From positions 375,406-439,405 of the forward strand of contig NZ_LS999834.1 in assembly GCF_900537175.1 (NCBI RefSeq): a DNA stretch of 64,000 nucleotides. The letters are read 5' to 3'. Below, piece after piece: positions 1-8,845 of this stretch. How positions within the stretch are numbered: position 1 is the stretch's first letter; the number at the start of each line of letters is the position of its first letter. Source of the stretch: Lentilitoribacter sp. Alg239-R112. Its GTDB lineage: Bacteria > Pseudomonadota > Alphaproteobacteria > Rhizobiales > Rhizobiaceae. The notes below the pieces were generated by a model. That model ran no database searches. It was not told where the DNA came from and was given only the letters and a program-made list of their open reading frames with translations. A program made the position numbers and the translations under genes.

Positions 1-289
1 AATCAGATAATGCACGAACAACAAAGCTAGGACTTATGGCTCCAGAGAACACTTCAGGGCTGTACGATAAATGAGTTATAGCACGACTGATTGATGACTG
101 TTGAGATGCAACGATAGAGGCTTTAGCATATTTGTCGAAAAGAAATATATTATAGCGTGTGGTAACAAATGTAATAGACGATATACCCACTAAAAGTATG
201 AGACCGAATATGTATCCTTTCCATAGATTTTTGGGGTTCGCGCCAGAGTGAGCCAGCAATCTGCGGACAAAACGATATCGTTTGGCCAT
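1..289 (-). CDS. Partial membrane-anchored protein, N-terminus only
   Basis: A leftward reading frame starts here and runs off the left edge with no stop, giving about 96 residues. It begins with a basic stretch (MAKRYRFVRRLLAHSG), then one clear hydrophobic segment at about residues 25-43, then a soluble part rich in Ser and Ala. This layout suits a signal-anchored protein with an extracytoplasmic domain, such as a sensor kinase or cyclase, but no catalytic part is present, so function is unknown. Two ATG codons are adjacent (292 and 289). The second has the better spacing from a TGAGGTG ribosome binding site, so it is chosen. The frame is open and codon use looks normal. Confidence 0.6.
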   Translation of the reverse strand, partial: MAKRYRFVRRLLAHSGANPKNLWKGYIFGLILLVGISSITFVTTRYNIFLFDKYAKASIVASQQSSISRAITHLSYSPEVFSGAISPSFVVRALSD

Positions 290-559
290 CATACACCTCA
301 TATAAGATAGGATAGGATAGGAATTGATTATCTGTCATTTCAAACTATGGAGGAGTCATTTTACAATTATTAATAACCAGCTATAACTAATCATCATTAA
401 AATCATTAGCGCACACGTCATTTAGAGCGCACTCATAAAAGGTTTTTATATTCAGCATGTTATAACGCATTGATCTTTAACAACTATATCCTTTTGACAG
501 ATATTAATTTCAATATTACACAAGTATACTTAACTTGGCATGACATTTTAGGAACCCAC

Positions 560-1618
560 ATGACAAACTGTCACAAGCCGTTAATCTTCGACGGGCACAA
601 TGATGTATTATTCTGCCTTTTTGAAATGAATACGCGTGATGCTGCAATAGCATTTACAAGTGGTCGCAACGGCCACATTGATTTAGCAAAATCAAAGATT
701 GGCGGCTTTGGAGGCGGCTTTTTTGCCATCTATGTTCCCTCACCCGGGGACCTTTACGATGCACTTTCGATGATGCAGAATCCACCCTACGATCTTCCAT
801 TACCGAGCCCTACACCGCACAAAGATGCACTTCAGACTGCCATGCACCAATTAGCATTGCTCACTGAACTGGAACGACAGGGTGCGCTCAAAATTTGCAC
901 ACATACGTCCGAAATCAGAGCATGCTTGGAAGGCGGGACTATTGCAGCGGTTGTACATATGGAAGGCGCTGAGGCGATTGATGAAGATCTGTATGCACTG
1001 GATGTTTTCCACCGCGCAGGTCTACGTTCTTTGGGCCCTGTGTGGAGCCGACCGACAATTTTTGGCCACGGGGTACCCTTTCGTTACCCAAGCACGGGTG
1101 ACATTGGTCCCGGCCTAACTGAAGCAGGTATACGTCTCGTAAAGGCATGCGATAAACGTAGCATCATGCTTGATGTGTCACATCTCAACGAAGCTGGTTT
1201 CTGGGATATTGCGAAACATAGTTCTAAACCCATTGTTGCGACCCATTCGAATGCATATGCTCTGTGCCCTCATTCTCGTAATTTGACCGATAAACAGTTA
1301 GATGCGATCAAGGAGAGCAAAGGTATGGTCGGTCTGAACTTTGCGGTTGCCTTTACCCGCCCGGACGGTTCTATGGATGTTGATACGCCAATTGAAAGCC
1401 TAATCACTCAGCTTGACTATCTTATTACAAAACTTGGCGAAGACCATGTCGGTCTAGGCTCGGATTTTGATGGCGCGCACATACCCGACGCAATTAAAGA
1501 CGTTAGCGACTTACCGGTTCTTCGAAAAGCCATGAAAGCACATGGTTTTAATGATGAATTGATGACAAAACTTTGCCATGAGAATTGGATTTGTTTACTC
1601 GATCGCGTTTGGGAATAA
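560..1618 (+). CDS. Membrane dipeptidase (peptidase family M19)
   Basis: 352-residue zinc dipeptidase of the renal dipeptidase family (M19), which hydrolyses dipeptides, often with a D-residue at the C-terminal side. Visible family marks are the N-terminal DGHNDVL motif (metal-binding His and Asp), the VHMEGAEAI segment with the bridging Glu, THSNAYALCPHSRNL with two His, and GLGSDFDG near the end. The frame is open 30 codons further upstream, but the ATG at 560 has an AGGA 6 bases before it and begins just before the conserved domain, so it is chosen. There is no signal peptide from this start, so it is probably cytoplasmic. It stands alone, 98 bases before metY. Bacterial substrates in this family are poorly known. 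Confidence 0.9.
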   Translation: MTNCHKPLIFDGHNDVLFCLFEMNTRDAAIAFTSGRNGHIDLAKSKIGGFGGGFFAIYVPSPGDLYDALSMMQNPPYDLPLPSPTPHKDALQTAMHQLALLTELERQGALKICTHTSEIRACLEGGTIAAVVHMEGAEAIDEDLYALDVFHRAGLRSLGPVWSRPTIFGHGVPFRYPSTGDIGPGLTEAGIRLVKACDKRSIMLDVSHLNEAGFWDIAKHSSKPIVATHSNAYALCPHSRNLTDKQLDAIKESKGMVGLNFAVAFTRPDGSMDVDTPIESLITQLDYLITKLGEDHVGLGSDFDGAHIPDAIKDVSDLPVLRKAMKAHGFNDELMTKLCHENWICLLDRVWE

Positions 1619-1716
1619 TATTCTTGAATGATGAATGCCTGTAAAATGTTTGTCGCTGGACAAGCTCGGGTTTAGTACACTAAAATCATTATATAAATTA
1701 ATTGAGGGAGTATCGC

Positions 1717-3003
1717 ATGAGCGACGAACGCCAACAGGGCTTTGACACACTACAAATCCACGCAGGTGCTGAACCTGATCCTGCTACAGGAGCACGCAAT
1801 CCACCTATCTACCAATCGACAGCTTTTGTATTCAAAGATGCGGAACATGCCGCTAATCTTTTTGCACTTAAAGAAGTTGGCTACATCTATTCGCGCCTGA
1901 CAAACCCAACCGTGGGTGCATTACAGTCACGTCTGGCAGCCTTAGAAGGTGGCGCTGGCGCTGTTTGTTGCTCATCAGGTCATGCAGCGCAAATCATGGC
2001 CATTTTCCCTTTAATGGGTCCTGGTAAGAACATCGTAGCTTCAAATCGCCTTTATGGTGGCTCTGTTACTCAACTTGGGCGCACGATCTCACGCTTTGGC
2101 TGGAATACCAAGTTTGTTGATTTTGATGACCCTAAAGCAATTGCAGATGCAATTGATGATGATACCCGCGCAGTATATTGCGAAAGCATCGCCAATCCCG
2201 GTGGTCATATTGCAGATCTTCGGGCTATTGCCGATGTTGCGGATGCTGCTGGCCTTCCGCTAATCGTAGATAACACAACAGCAACGCCTTATCTTTGCAA
2301 TCCAATAGAGCATGGCGCAACTTTGGTCACGCATTCCACAACCAAATACCTGACAGGCAATGGTTCTGTAACTGGTGGTGCGGTGATTGATAGTGGTAAA
2401 TTTGACTGGTCCGCATCAGATAAATTTCCATCACTTTCAGCACCCGAGCCAGCATATCACGGCCTTAAATTCCATGAGGCGCTTGGTCCGATGGCATTTA
2501 CATTCCATTCAATCGCGATTGGCCTTCGCGATCTTGGTATGACAATGAACCCGCAAGCAGCACACTACACGTTGATGGGCGTTGAAACACTATCATTACG
2601 TATGGAAAAACATGTCGCAAATGCGGAGAAAATTGCTGGCTGGCTTGAAGGTCATGACGCGGTTGAAGCTGTTACCTACGCAGGTCTTAAATCATCACCA
2701 TCTTATGATCGCATTGCCACCTATTGTCCTAAAGGTGCAAGTTCGCTGTTTACAGTCGCGCTTGAATCCGGACACGATGGCTGTGTTAAACTCGTCGATA
2801 ATCTGAAACTATTCAGCCATGTCGCCAATTTGGGTGATGCACGTTCGCTGGTTATTCACCCAGCATCAACAACACATAGCCAATTGACAGACGAGCAAAA
2901 AGTTGCAGCAGGCGCTGCACCTAACATTGTGCGCTTTTCAATTGGCATTGAAGATGCGGATGATTTGATCGCTGATTTGGATCAAGCTTTAAACAACCTA
3001 TAA
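1717..3003 (+). CDS. metY: O-acetylhomoserine sulfhydrylase
   Basis: 428-residue PLP enzyme of the Cys/Met metabolism family. It probably makes homocysteine from O-acetylhomoserine and sulfide (direct sulfhydrylation route to methionine). The N-terminal FDTLQIHAG and NPPIYQSTAFVF segments, YSRLTNPT, and the THSTTKYLTG motif with the PLP lysine at about residue 210 are typical, and the length fits MetY (about 430) rather than the shorter MetB/MetZ (about 390). The start is the ATG with a GAGGGAG ribosome binding site at 1704-1710; an in-frame start 5 codons upstream is less likely. The gene ends 6 bases before a strong hairpin shared with the opposing inositol operon. Confidence 0.92.
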   Translation: MSDERQQGFDTLQIHAGAEPDPATGARNPPIYQSTAFVFKDAEHAANLFALKEVGYIYSRLTNPTVGALQSRLAALEGGAGAVCCSSGHAAQIMAIFPLMGPGKNIVASNRLYGGSVTQLGRTISRFGWNTKFVDFDDPKAIADAIDDDTRAVYCESIANPGGHIADLRAIADVADAAGLPLIVDNTTATPYLCNPIEHGATLVTHSTTKYLTGNGSVTGGAVIDSGKFDWSASDKFPSLSAPEPAYHGLKFHEALGPMAFTFHSIAIGLRDLGMTMNPQAAHYTLMGVETLSLRMEKHVANAEKIAGWLEGHDAVEAVTYAGLKSSPSYDRIATYCPKGASSLFTVALESGHDGCVKLVDNLKLFSHVANLGDARSLVIHPASTTHSQLTDEQKVAAGAAPNIVRFSIGIEDADDLIADLDQALNNL

Positions 3004-3008
3004 AAGTT

Positions 3009-3044
3009 AAAATGGCCTGAAATCAATTGAATTCAGGCCATTTT
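3009..3044. terminator. Bidirectional terminator between metY and iolG
   Basis: Perfect 13-bp inverted repeat (AAAATGGCCTGAA / TTCAGGCCATTTT) with a 10-base loop. The stem carries an A-run on one side and a T-run on the other, so it can act as a rho-independent terminator in both directions. It starts 6 bases after the metY stop and ends one base before the iolG stop, filling almost the whole convergent gap. Confidence 0.9.
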
Positions 3045-4052
3045 CTAATCTATTTTACGTTTATATTGAACCAATACGGGACGTTGTTCTTCGAGAGATA
3101 AGGCTGCGGCATCCGCAAGTTGCTGCGCTTTTAAACCATCCTCACCGCTTGGTTGAGGCGACTTTCCTGAATTCACAGCATCGACAAAATGAATCATTTC
3201 ATTTCTGTATGCGTCCGCATAGCGTTCCAGGAAGAAATTTTGAACCACCGATGTATGGAAGCCATCAGCATTAGCCAGTTCCACAGTGTTTTCATGCACA
3301 TTATGTCCGCGCAGCATACCCTTTGAACCATGCACTTCAATCCGCTGATCATATCCATAAGATGCACGACGAGACACGGTAATGGAGCAAATCTTACCGC
3401 TCGCGGTTTTTAGGGTTGCACTCGCAGTATCAATATCACCCGCTTTGCCAATATCTGGATCAACCAGACATGAGCCTGTGGCATAGATTTCTGTGGGGTC
3501 TTCACCCAATAGAAACCGTGCCATATCCAAATCATGGATCATCATATCGCGAAATATACCACCGGAAGATTTGATATAACTGACTGGTGGAGGCGATGGG
3601 TCACGAGACATGATGGTCATCATCTCAACATCCCCTACGGCACCGTTGCGCAATTGATTTTCTAAAAGTGCAAAATTTGGATCAAAACGACGATTGAAAG
3701 CCGTCATGAAAGGCACCTTTGCCTCATCAACAACTGCCAAACATTCACGAATTCTGTCCGTTGATAGATCGACAGGCTTCTCACAGAAGATCGCTTTTCC
3801 AGCTTTCGCGGCCGCTTGAATAATGTCAAAATGCGTATCTGTTGGTGTACCGATTATGACTGCATCAACCTCAGAACTGGCTATAATTTCGTCCGTCGTC
3901 ATAACCTTTGCGCCATGTTCATCGGCAAGTTTTTGTGCAGCCTCATCAAAATAATCTGACACTGCAACAGCTTGTGCAGTAGCTAGATGTTTGAGCGTTC
4001 GACCATGAACCTGGCCAATACGGCCTGCCCCCAATATTCCAATTCTTAGCAT
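3045..4052 (-). CDS. iolG: Inositol 2-dehydrogenase
   Basis: 335-residue Gfo/Idh/MocA oxidoreductase. It oxidises myo-inositol to 2-keto-myo-inositol (scyllo-inosose) with NAD, the first catabolic step. The Rossmann motif GILGAGRIGQVHG is at the N-terminus, the CEKPVDL motif with catalytic Lys at about residue 95, and the MMIHDLDMARF segment with the catalytic Asp/His pair near residue 170. The chosen ATG starts directly at the Rossmann strand; a longer frame would overlap the upstream aldolase gene. It is the last gene of the leftward inositol operon, 16 bases after the aldolase gene, and its stop touches the shared terminator. Assignment as IolG rather than another MocA sugar dehydrogenase rests mainly on context. 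Confidence 0.9.
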   Translation of the reverse strand: MLRIGILGAGRIGQVHGRTLKHLATAQAVAVSDYFDEAAQKLADEHGAKVMTTDEIIASSEVDAVIIGTPTDTHFDIIQAAAKAGKAIFCEKPVDLSTDRIRECLAVVDEAKVPFMTAFNRRFDPNFALLENQLRNGAVGDVEMMTIMSRDPSPPPVSYIKSSGGIFRDMMIHDLDMARFLLGEDPTEIYATGSCLVDPDIGKAGDIDTASATLKTASGKICSITVSRRASYGYDQRIEVHGSKGMLRGHNVHENTVELANADGFHTSVVQNFFLERYADAYRNEMIHFVDAVNSGKSPQPSGEDGLKAQQLADAAALSLEEQRPVLVQYKRKID

Positions 4053-4068
4053 GACATGCCTCTTGTTC

Positions 4069-4896
4069 TTATCCGCGAAATGCCTGCAAAACTGTTTTAG
4101 CAGCTTGCATAACAGGATCATGAGTCTCTTTTAAAATGCTCACACGATCAAATCTTTCATCGTCTTTATTAACAGCATCTCGAAGAGCTGATCCAAATGC
4201 CATCCGTAGTTCAGTACCGATATTAAATTTGCAGATTGATGATGTTCTTGCCAATAATTTACGTTGTTCAACCGGCACCCCGGAACCACCATGTATGACC
4301 AGCGGAACTTCGGTGACCTGATCAATGGCTTTGATGCGATCAAGATCAAGGCCACCCTCTTTATCTTGTTGTAGATGAACATTACCGACAGAGATTGCCA
4401 TCGCGTCGACGTTTGCTTCCTTAGCAAATTTTGCGGCCTCCTCAGGGTCTGTTCCCGCAGAAGCTTCACCATCTGCATAACCGACAAACCCGATTTCACC
4501 TTCGCAGGAAATACCTGCAGCATGCGCCATATCGGCAATTTTGGCGGTTTCATCAATGTTTTGATTAAGCGGCTTGCGTGAACCATCAAACATCAATGAT
4601 GTGAAACCGGAATCAAGCGCGATCTTACAATCTTCAAATGTATAACCATGATCCAAATGTGCGACGACCGGCACGCTTGCATTTTCTGCCAAATGACGGA
4701 ACATCTTACCCAGAACAGGCAAAGGAGTATGTTCACGACACCCCGGGCCTGCCTGCAAAATCACAGGCGAGTTTATTGCTTCTGCGGCAGCAACATAGGC
4801 CCGCATATCTTCCCATCCAAGACAAACAAGCCCACCCACGGCATAACCTTCTCTAAGAGCAGGTTGCAGGACATCTTTTAATGTAACTAGGCTCAT
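4069..4896 (-). CDS. iolJ: 5-dehydro-2-deoxyphosphogluconate aldolase (class II)
   Basis: 275-residue class II (zinc) aldolase of the fructose-bisphosphate aldolase family. In this setting it most likely splits DKG-6-phosphate into dihydroxyacetone phosphate and malonic semialdehyde. Zinc and catalytic motifs are visible: AHLDHGYTFEDC, CEGEIGFVGYADG, SVGNVHLQ and VIHGGSGVP, followed by FNIGTELR in the phosphate-binding region. The start overlaps the iolB stop by 4 bases (ATGA type), which suggests translational coupling. A role as a tagatose- or fructose-bisphosphate aldolase cannot be excluded from sequence alone, but position between iolB and iolG strongly favours IolJ. Confidence 0.87.
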   Translation of the reverse strand: MSLVTLKDVLQPALREGYAVGGLVCLGWEDMRAYVAAAEAINSPVILQAGPGCREHTPLPVLGKMFRHLAENASVPVVAHLDHGYTFEDCKIALDSGFTSLMFDGSRKPLNQNIDETAKIADMAHAAGISCEGEIGFVGYADGEASAGTDPEEAAKFAKEANVDAMAISVGNVHLQQDKEGGLDLDRIKAIDQVTEVPLVIHGGSGVPVEQRKLLARTSSICKFNIGTELRMAFGSALRDAVNKDDERFDRVSILKETHDPVMQAAKTVLQAFRG

Positions 4897-5735
4897 TTGA
4901 ATTTAGCAATCATATCCATGATGCCCGGAATAGTGTGCAGCTGAGCTGCATGTGTTGGTTGGAAATATTGCACAAGAGAACGCTGGCTCAAGCCACCAAG
5001 AATTGTGAAATAATACATCTCATAACCCGGCAATACGGCACAAGGGTGATATCCCTTATCCAAACAAATCGTCGATCCATCTACAATGTGATAGGCATCG
5101 CCGGGTTTATTATCCTCGCGCTGTAACATCTGTACCCCAGAACCATAGTTTGGACGGAAGCGGAAATTATATGTCTCATCATGGCGGGTCTCATCCGGCA
5201 AACGATCCGTATCATGCTTATGAGATGGAAACCCAGACCAACCACCTTGACCAACCGTATAAAGTTCACTGACCAACAAGCGCCCGACTTTATCAGCTTG
5301 CTTCTGGCCTAAAATATGTTTGATTTTCCGGTGTGTCTTTGTGTCATCCGAGCCATATTGAACTAGATCAAGCTCATCTTTACGAACAGCAAAAGCATCC
5401 AGAACTTTGTCATATTTTGCACCAGCAACAAAGATTTCTGCCTCATCAGAAGTACATACGAATTCAGTTTTCGCAGCTGACGGAACATAAACACCTTCCG
5501 GTTCGCCGTCCCAAACATCAACACCACGTCCACCCAGGCCATCTACTTTGAAACCTTCAACATTAACATCAATACTACCGGTCGCAGGAACAATGCATGT
5601 CTCATACCCCGGAACGGCATATTCGAATGCATCACCTTTCTTCAATTTCACAATGTTGAAATAGTTCAACGGCACCAATGAATCATCGACATCAACAATC
5701 GGATTGTTTTTGTTTTCAAATGGAGGGATATGCAT
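4893..5735 (-). CDS. iolB: 5-deoxy-glucuronate isomerase
   Basis: 280-residue cupin-type isomerase that converts 5-deoxy-glucuronate to 2-deoxy-5-keto-gluconate (DKG) in inositol catabolism. The sequence carries the KxGDAFEY and PGYETCIVPATGSIDV segments of the first cupin half, and a second half with SGFPSHKHDTDR, which supplies metal-binding His residues, then YNFRFRPNYGSGVQMLQRED and GYHPCAVLPGYEMYYFTILGG. Length fits the family (about 265-280). Four bases overlap iolJ downstream; the gap to iolC upstream is 28 bases. Confidence 0.93.
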   Translation of the reverse strand: MHIPPFENKNNPIVDVDDSLVPLNYFNIVKLKKGDAFEYAVPGYETCIVPATGSIDVNVEGFKVDGLGGRGVDVWDGEPEGVYVPSAAKTEFVCTSDEAEIFVAGAKYDKVLDAFAVRKDELDLVQYGSDDTKTHRKIKHILGQKQADKVGRLLVSELYTVGQGGWSGFPSHKHDTDRLPDETRHDETYNFRFRPNYGSGVQMLQREDNKPGDAYHIVDGSTICLDKGYHPCAVLPGYEMYYFTILGGLSQRSLVQYFQPTHAAQLHTIPGIMDMIAKFK

Positions 5736-5763
5736 GTTGTGTCCTTTATTTTATTGCCAAACG

Positions 5764-6804
5764 TTAGGGCTTCGATGGTCCTGGATGAGTTGACAAAAAT
5801 TCTTCTAGTTGTTCATTGTTTGGCATGGCGGGTGCGCAACCGGGTTTTCCAACAACGACGGCGGCACATGCTGAACCGCGTAAAATCCCGGAACGTAAGT
5901 CATGACCATCAGCGATAGATGACATCAACCCTGCCATAAAACTATCGCCAGCTCCTGTCGGCTTTAATGCTTCAACGCGGTAAATTCCTGTTTCGATCTT
6001 TTCATCAGCGGCAAAAGTAATGGCACCCTTTTCACCCATTTTATAGATAACGATTGAAGCGGATGTCTCGGCAAGTTCTCTTGCCTTTGCAAGACCTTTT
6101 TCGATCCCGCCAGCCATAAAGCCAAATTCTTCATCATTACCTACAATGACATCGCTTTGAGCGCCAGCACGAGATAATACATCTGCTGCGACTTCCGCAG
6201 ACGGCCAAGAATATGGACGATAATCGACATCAAAAATAACTGGAAGACCCGCTTCTTTTGCTAGTTCGAACGCTCGAAATGCAGCGCTACGAGAGGGCTC
6301 TGCGGCAAATACAGTGCCAGCAGTAATCAGTGCGCCAAACTTGGAATAGTCAACTTTCTCCACATCTTCCAATGTCATCTCAAAATCAGCCGCACCATTT
6401 CGATAGATAACGGATTGATGGTCTTCAACGCGACTTTCATATAGTGCAAGTGAATTACGAAACTCCCCGCCAATAGAACGAACATATTCGCGAGACACGC
6501 CATAATGGTCTAGGCGGTTTAGACAAAATCTACCAACACTATCATCCGACACTGTTGTTACGAGCGACGCCTTACCACCAAACTTGCAAATGCCTGCCGC
6601 GATATTTGCTGATGAACCGCCTAGATCACTTTTGAAATCTGTGGCCTCCTCGGTCTTCGTGCCTGCTGGATGGGGAAATAAATCCATCCCAGCGCGCCCG
6701 ACAACTACGAAATTATTTTTCTTTATTCCTGCGATAACAGTATCAATATTCACGTTCTTAGATCCCATTACGCTGGCGCTTACGACCATCTTCCCATTCG
6801 ACAT
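5764..6804 (-). CDS. iolC: 5-dehydro-2-deoxygluconokinase (PfkB family)
   Basis: 346-residue sugar kinase of the PfkB/ribokinase family that phosphorylates DKG to DKG-6-phosphate. It begins its fold at NFVVVGRAGMDLFP, has GGSSANIAAGICKFGGKASLVTTV early, and ends with the GAGDSFMAGLMSS anion-hole and catalytic Asp motif at about residue 290. The start is uncertain. The ATG at 6804 has a GAGAAG upstream but makes a 47-base overlap with iolD; an internal ATG at 6768 (334 residues) overlaps by only 11 bases but lacks a clear ribosome binding site. Either way the gene is translationally linked to iolD. Confidence 0.9.
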   Translation of the reverse strand: MSNGKMVVSASVMGSKNVNIDTVIAGIKKNNFVVVGRAGMDLFPHPAGTKTEEATDFKSDLGGSSANIAAGICKFGGKASLVTTVSDDSVGRFCLNRLDHYGVSREYVRSIGGEFRNSLALYESRVEDHQSVIYRNGAADFEMTLEDVEKVDYSKFGALITAGTVFAAEPSRSAAFRAFELAKEAGLPVIFDVDYRPYSWPSAEVAADVLSRAGAQSDVIVGNDEEFGFMAGGIEKGLAKARELAETSASIVIYKMGEKGAITFAADEKIETGIYRVEALKPTGAGDSFMAGLMSSIADGHDLRSGILRGSACAAVVVGKPGCAPAMPNNEQLEEFLSTHPGPSKP

Positions 6805-8620
6805 GTGCTTCTCGCACTTTATCGCTTGTTGTTACATGAGGTGTGCCAACCTCCCACCATGTATGGCCTTCTGTCGTCCAACCCTCATAGGCATCGACAT
6901 CCATGACAATCACTGTGGTATTTGTGGCCGCTTTTGCACGCTTGAATGCTTCGGCAAATTCGGACGGATTTTGCACGCGTTCTGCATTCGCGCCAAGTGC
7001 TTGCGCATGTGCCTGGAAATCTACACGAGCCTGATTTATGGCCGTTGGCGTATCTTCAATGAGATTATTAAAGCTCTCATTGCCAGAGTTATTCTGTAGC
7101 TTATTGATAACGGCGAACCCACCATTATCCAGCACACAGATAATCATCTTCTTCTGCGTTAGAACCGCCGAATAGATGTCTGAATTCATGAGAAGGTATG
7201 AGCCATCGCCACAGAATATGATTGTATCCTGCTCTGGCTCATTTTCTGATTGGGCAATACGTGCGCCCCAGCCACCCGCTATCTCATAGCCCATGCAAGA
7301 AAAGCCAAACTCAACATCTACCGTACCAATATCAAGTGTTCGCCAATTGGCTGTTACTTCCGCTGGCAGACCACCTGCTGCTGCAACAACGCGATCCCTT
7401 GGATCACACAACTCATTAACAACGCCGATTGCTTGCGCATAGGAATTTGGTCGATTTCCTGGGCGAACATTATCTGCAACATAGCTTGACCATTTTGCAC
7501 GTTCCTCTATCGCAATGCTGGTCCATTCTGCGGGCGCTTTGTGAGAAGCTAGCGCATCCCAAACTTTGCAAATACTTATCTTCGCATCACCAACAACTGG
7601 TAATGATCTGTGCTTGCCTGCATCATGACGGCCAGCATTTATTGATACGATCTGTGCATCTTTTGCAAAAGCTGTCCATGAACCCGTCGTAAAATCCTGC
7701 AAACGACAACCAATGGAGATAATTACATCAGCCTTTTCAGCCACAAAATTTGCACTATCTGATCCTGTCACGCCAATCGGCCCGATATTCAGATCATGAC
7801 TATCGAGCAAGTTTGCCCGACCCGCTATTGTTTCAACCACCGGAATTTGAGTGGCTTCTGCAAACGCCGTTAGCTCTTTAACGGCGCGAGAATATTGAAC
7901 ACCACCACCTGCAATAATAATCGGCCGTTTTGCTGCTTTAATAGCTGCGGCAGCATTTGCTACTTCATTTTCATCGGGCGTTACGCGGCGAATAAAATGC
8001 ATTTTCTCTTCAAACATTTCTATCGGATAATCATAGGTCCAACCCTGAATATCCTGCGGAAGGCCAATGAAGGCTGGGCCGCAATCAGCAGGATCAAGCA
8101 TGGTATTAATCGCAGCAGGAAGAGATTGAATAATTTGTGCAGGGTGCGTAATGCGATCCCAATAACGTGAGACAGCTTTGAATGCATCATTGACGCCCAG
8201 TGTAGGATCACCAAAATGTTCAAGTTGTTGTAGTACCGGATCAGGCAGACGAGTTTGAAATGCATCCCCACACAACATCAACACAGGCAATCTATTTGCA
8301 TGAGCTAGTGCGGCGGATGTTAAAAGGTTTGCTGTTCCCGGACCTGCAGAAGCTGTACAAAACATGAAACGTTGACGCAGATGGTACTTTGCATAGGCAG
8401 CAGCGGCAAACCCCATTCCTTGCTCATTTTGACCACGATAAAGGGGCAAAGCATCCTGATTATCATAAAGAGCTTCGCCAAGACATGTCACGTTACCATG
8501 ACCAAATATGCCGAAGCCACCACCACACAGGCGCTTTTTAACACCATCAATTTCAATAAACTGATTGGCGAGAAACCGCACGATTGCCTGTGCTGTTGTC
8601 AATTTAATTGTCTTATTCAT
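6758..8620 (-). CDS. iolD: 3D-(3,5/4)-trihydroxycyclohexane-1,2-dione hydrolase
   Basis: 620-residue thiamine-diphosphate enzyme that opens the inositol-derived ring to give 5-deoxy-glucuronate. The N-terminal pyrimidine domain has the NEQGMGFAAAAYA segment with the catalytic Glu. The central domain is the usual nucleotide-binding-like fold. The C-terminal domain has the ThDP motif starting at FCGDGSYLL and ending about 25 residues later at the metal-binding Asn (VLDNGGF). Length matches IolD, which is longer than acetolactate synthases (about 560-590). It begins 5 bases after the small membrane protein gene and overlaps iolC at its end. Confidence 0.95.
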   Translation of the reverse strand: MNKTIKLTTAQAIVRFLANQFIEIDGVKKRLCGGGFGIFGHGNVTCLGEALYDNQDALPLYRGQNEQGMGFAAAAYAKYHLRQRFMFCTASAGPGTANLLTSAALAHANRLPVLMLCGDAFQTRLPDPVLQQLEHFGDPTLGVNDAFKAVSRYWDRITHPAQIIQSLPAAINTMLDPADCGPAFIGLPQDIQGWTYDYPIEMFEEKMHFIRRVTPDENEVANAAAAIKAAKRPIIIAGGGVQYSRAVKELTAFAEATQIPVVETIAGRANLLDSHDLNIGPIGVTGSDSANFVAEKADVIISIGCRLQDFTTGSWTAFAKDAQIVSINAGRHDAGKHRSLPVVGDAKISICKVWDALASHKAPAEWTSIAIEERAKWSSYVADNVRPGNRPNSYAQAIGVVNELCDPRDRVVAAAGGLPAEVTANWRTLDIGTVDVEFGFSCMGYEIAGGWGARIAQSENEPEQDTIIFCGDGSYLLMNSDIYSAVLTQKKMIICVLDNGGFAVINKLQNNSGNESFNNLIEDTPTAINQARVDFQAHAQALGANAERVQNPSEFAEAFKRAKAATNTTVIVMDVDAYEGWTTEGHTWWEVGTPHVTTSDKVREAHVEWEDGRKRQRNGI

Positions 8621-8625
8621 TTACT

Positions 8626-8838
8626 TTACTCTAAATTATCTTGATCATCGTTCAATTTTTTGAGCGTCGCTTGATCGAAAAAAAGCATCCATAAAGCGAC
8701 AGAACCTAGCCCACCGAAAACAACTGCCCAAAATATGTTTTGATTTAAGAAATCAAACAACGCCATCCCCAAACAAAGGATTACGACGACCCACCTCCGC
8801 CAAGTGGGTCTGAAAAATGGATGGGAAAAATCAAGCAT
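8626..8838 (-). CDS. Small two-helix membrane protein in the inositol operon
   Basis: 70-residue protein with two hydrophobic segments (VVVILCLGMALFDF at about residues 15-30 and FWAVVFGGLGSVALWMLFF at about 35-52) and a charged C-terminal tail (KKLNDDQDNLE). No catalytic motif is seen and I do not recognise a named family. The ATG lies 7 bases after the stop of the ABC ATPase gene and the stop lies 5 bases before iolD, so it is clearly a translated member of the operon; a longer frame starting at 8904 would run into the ATPase gene. It may assist the importer or sit as a membrane partner, but this is only inferred from position. Confidence 0.75.
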   Translation of the reverse strand: MLDFSHPFFRPTWRRWVVVILCLGMALFDFLNQNIFWAVVFGGLGSVALWMLFFDQATLKKLNDDQDNLE

Positions 8839-8845
8839 GCTCGTA

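Noticed and set aside
4140..4589. 149-codon minus-strand frame inside the aldolase gene
   Set aside because: Same-strand shadow of iolJ in another frame.
6584..7099. 171-codon plus-strand open frame opposite iolC and iolD
   Set aside because: It lies wholly inside two well-supported leftward genes, has no domain and no ribosome binding site.
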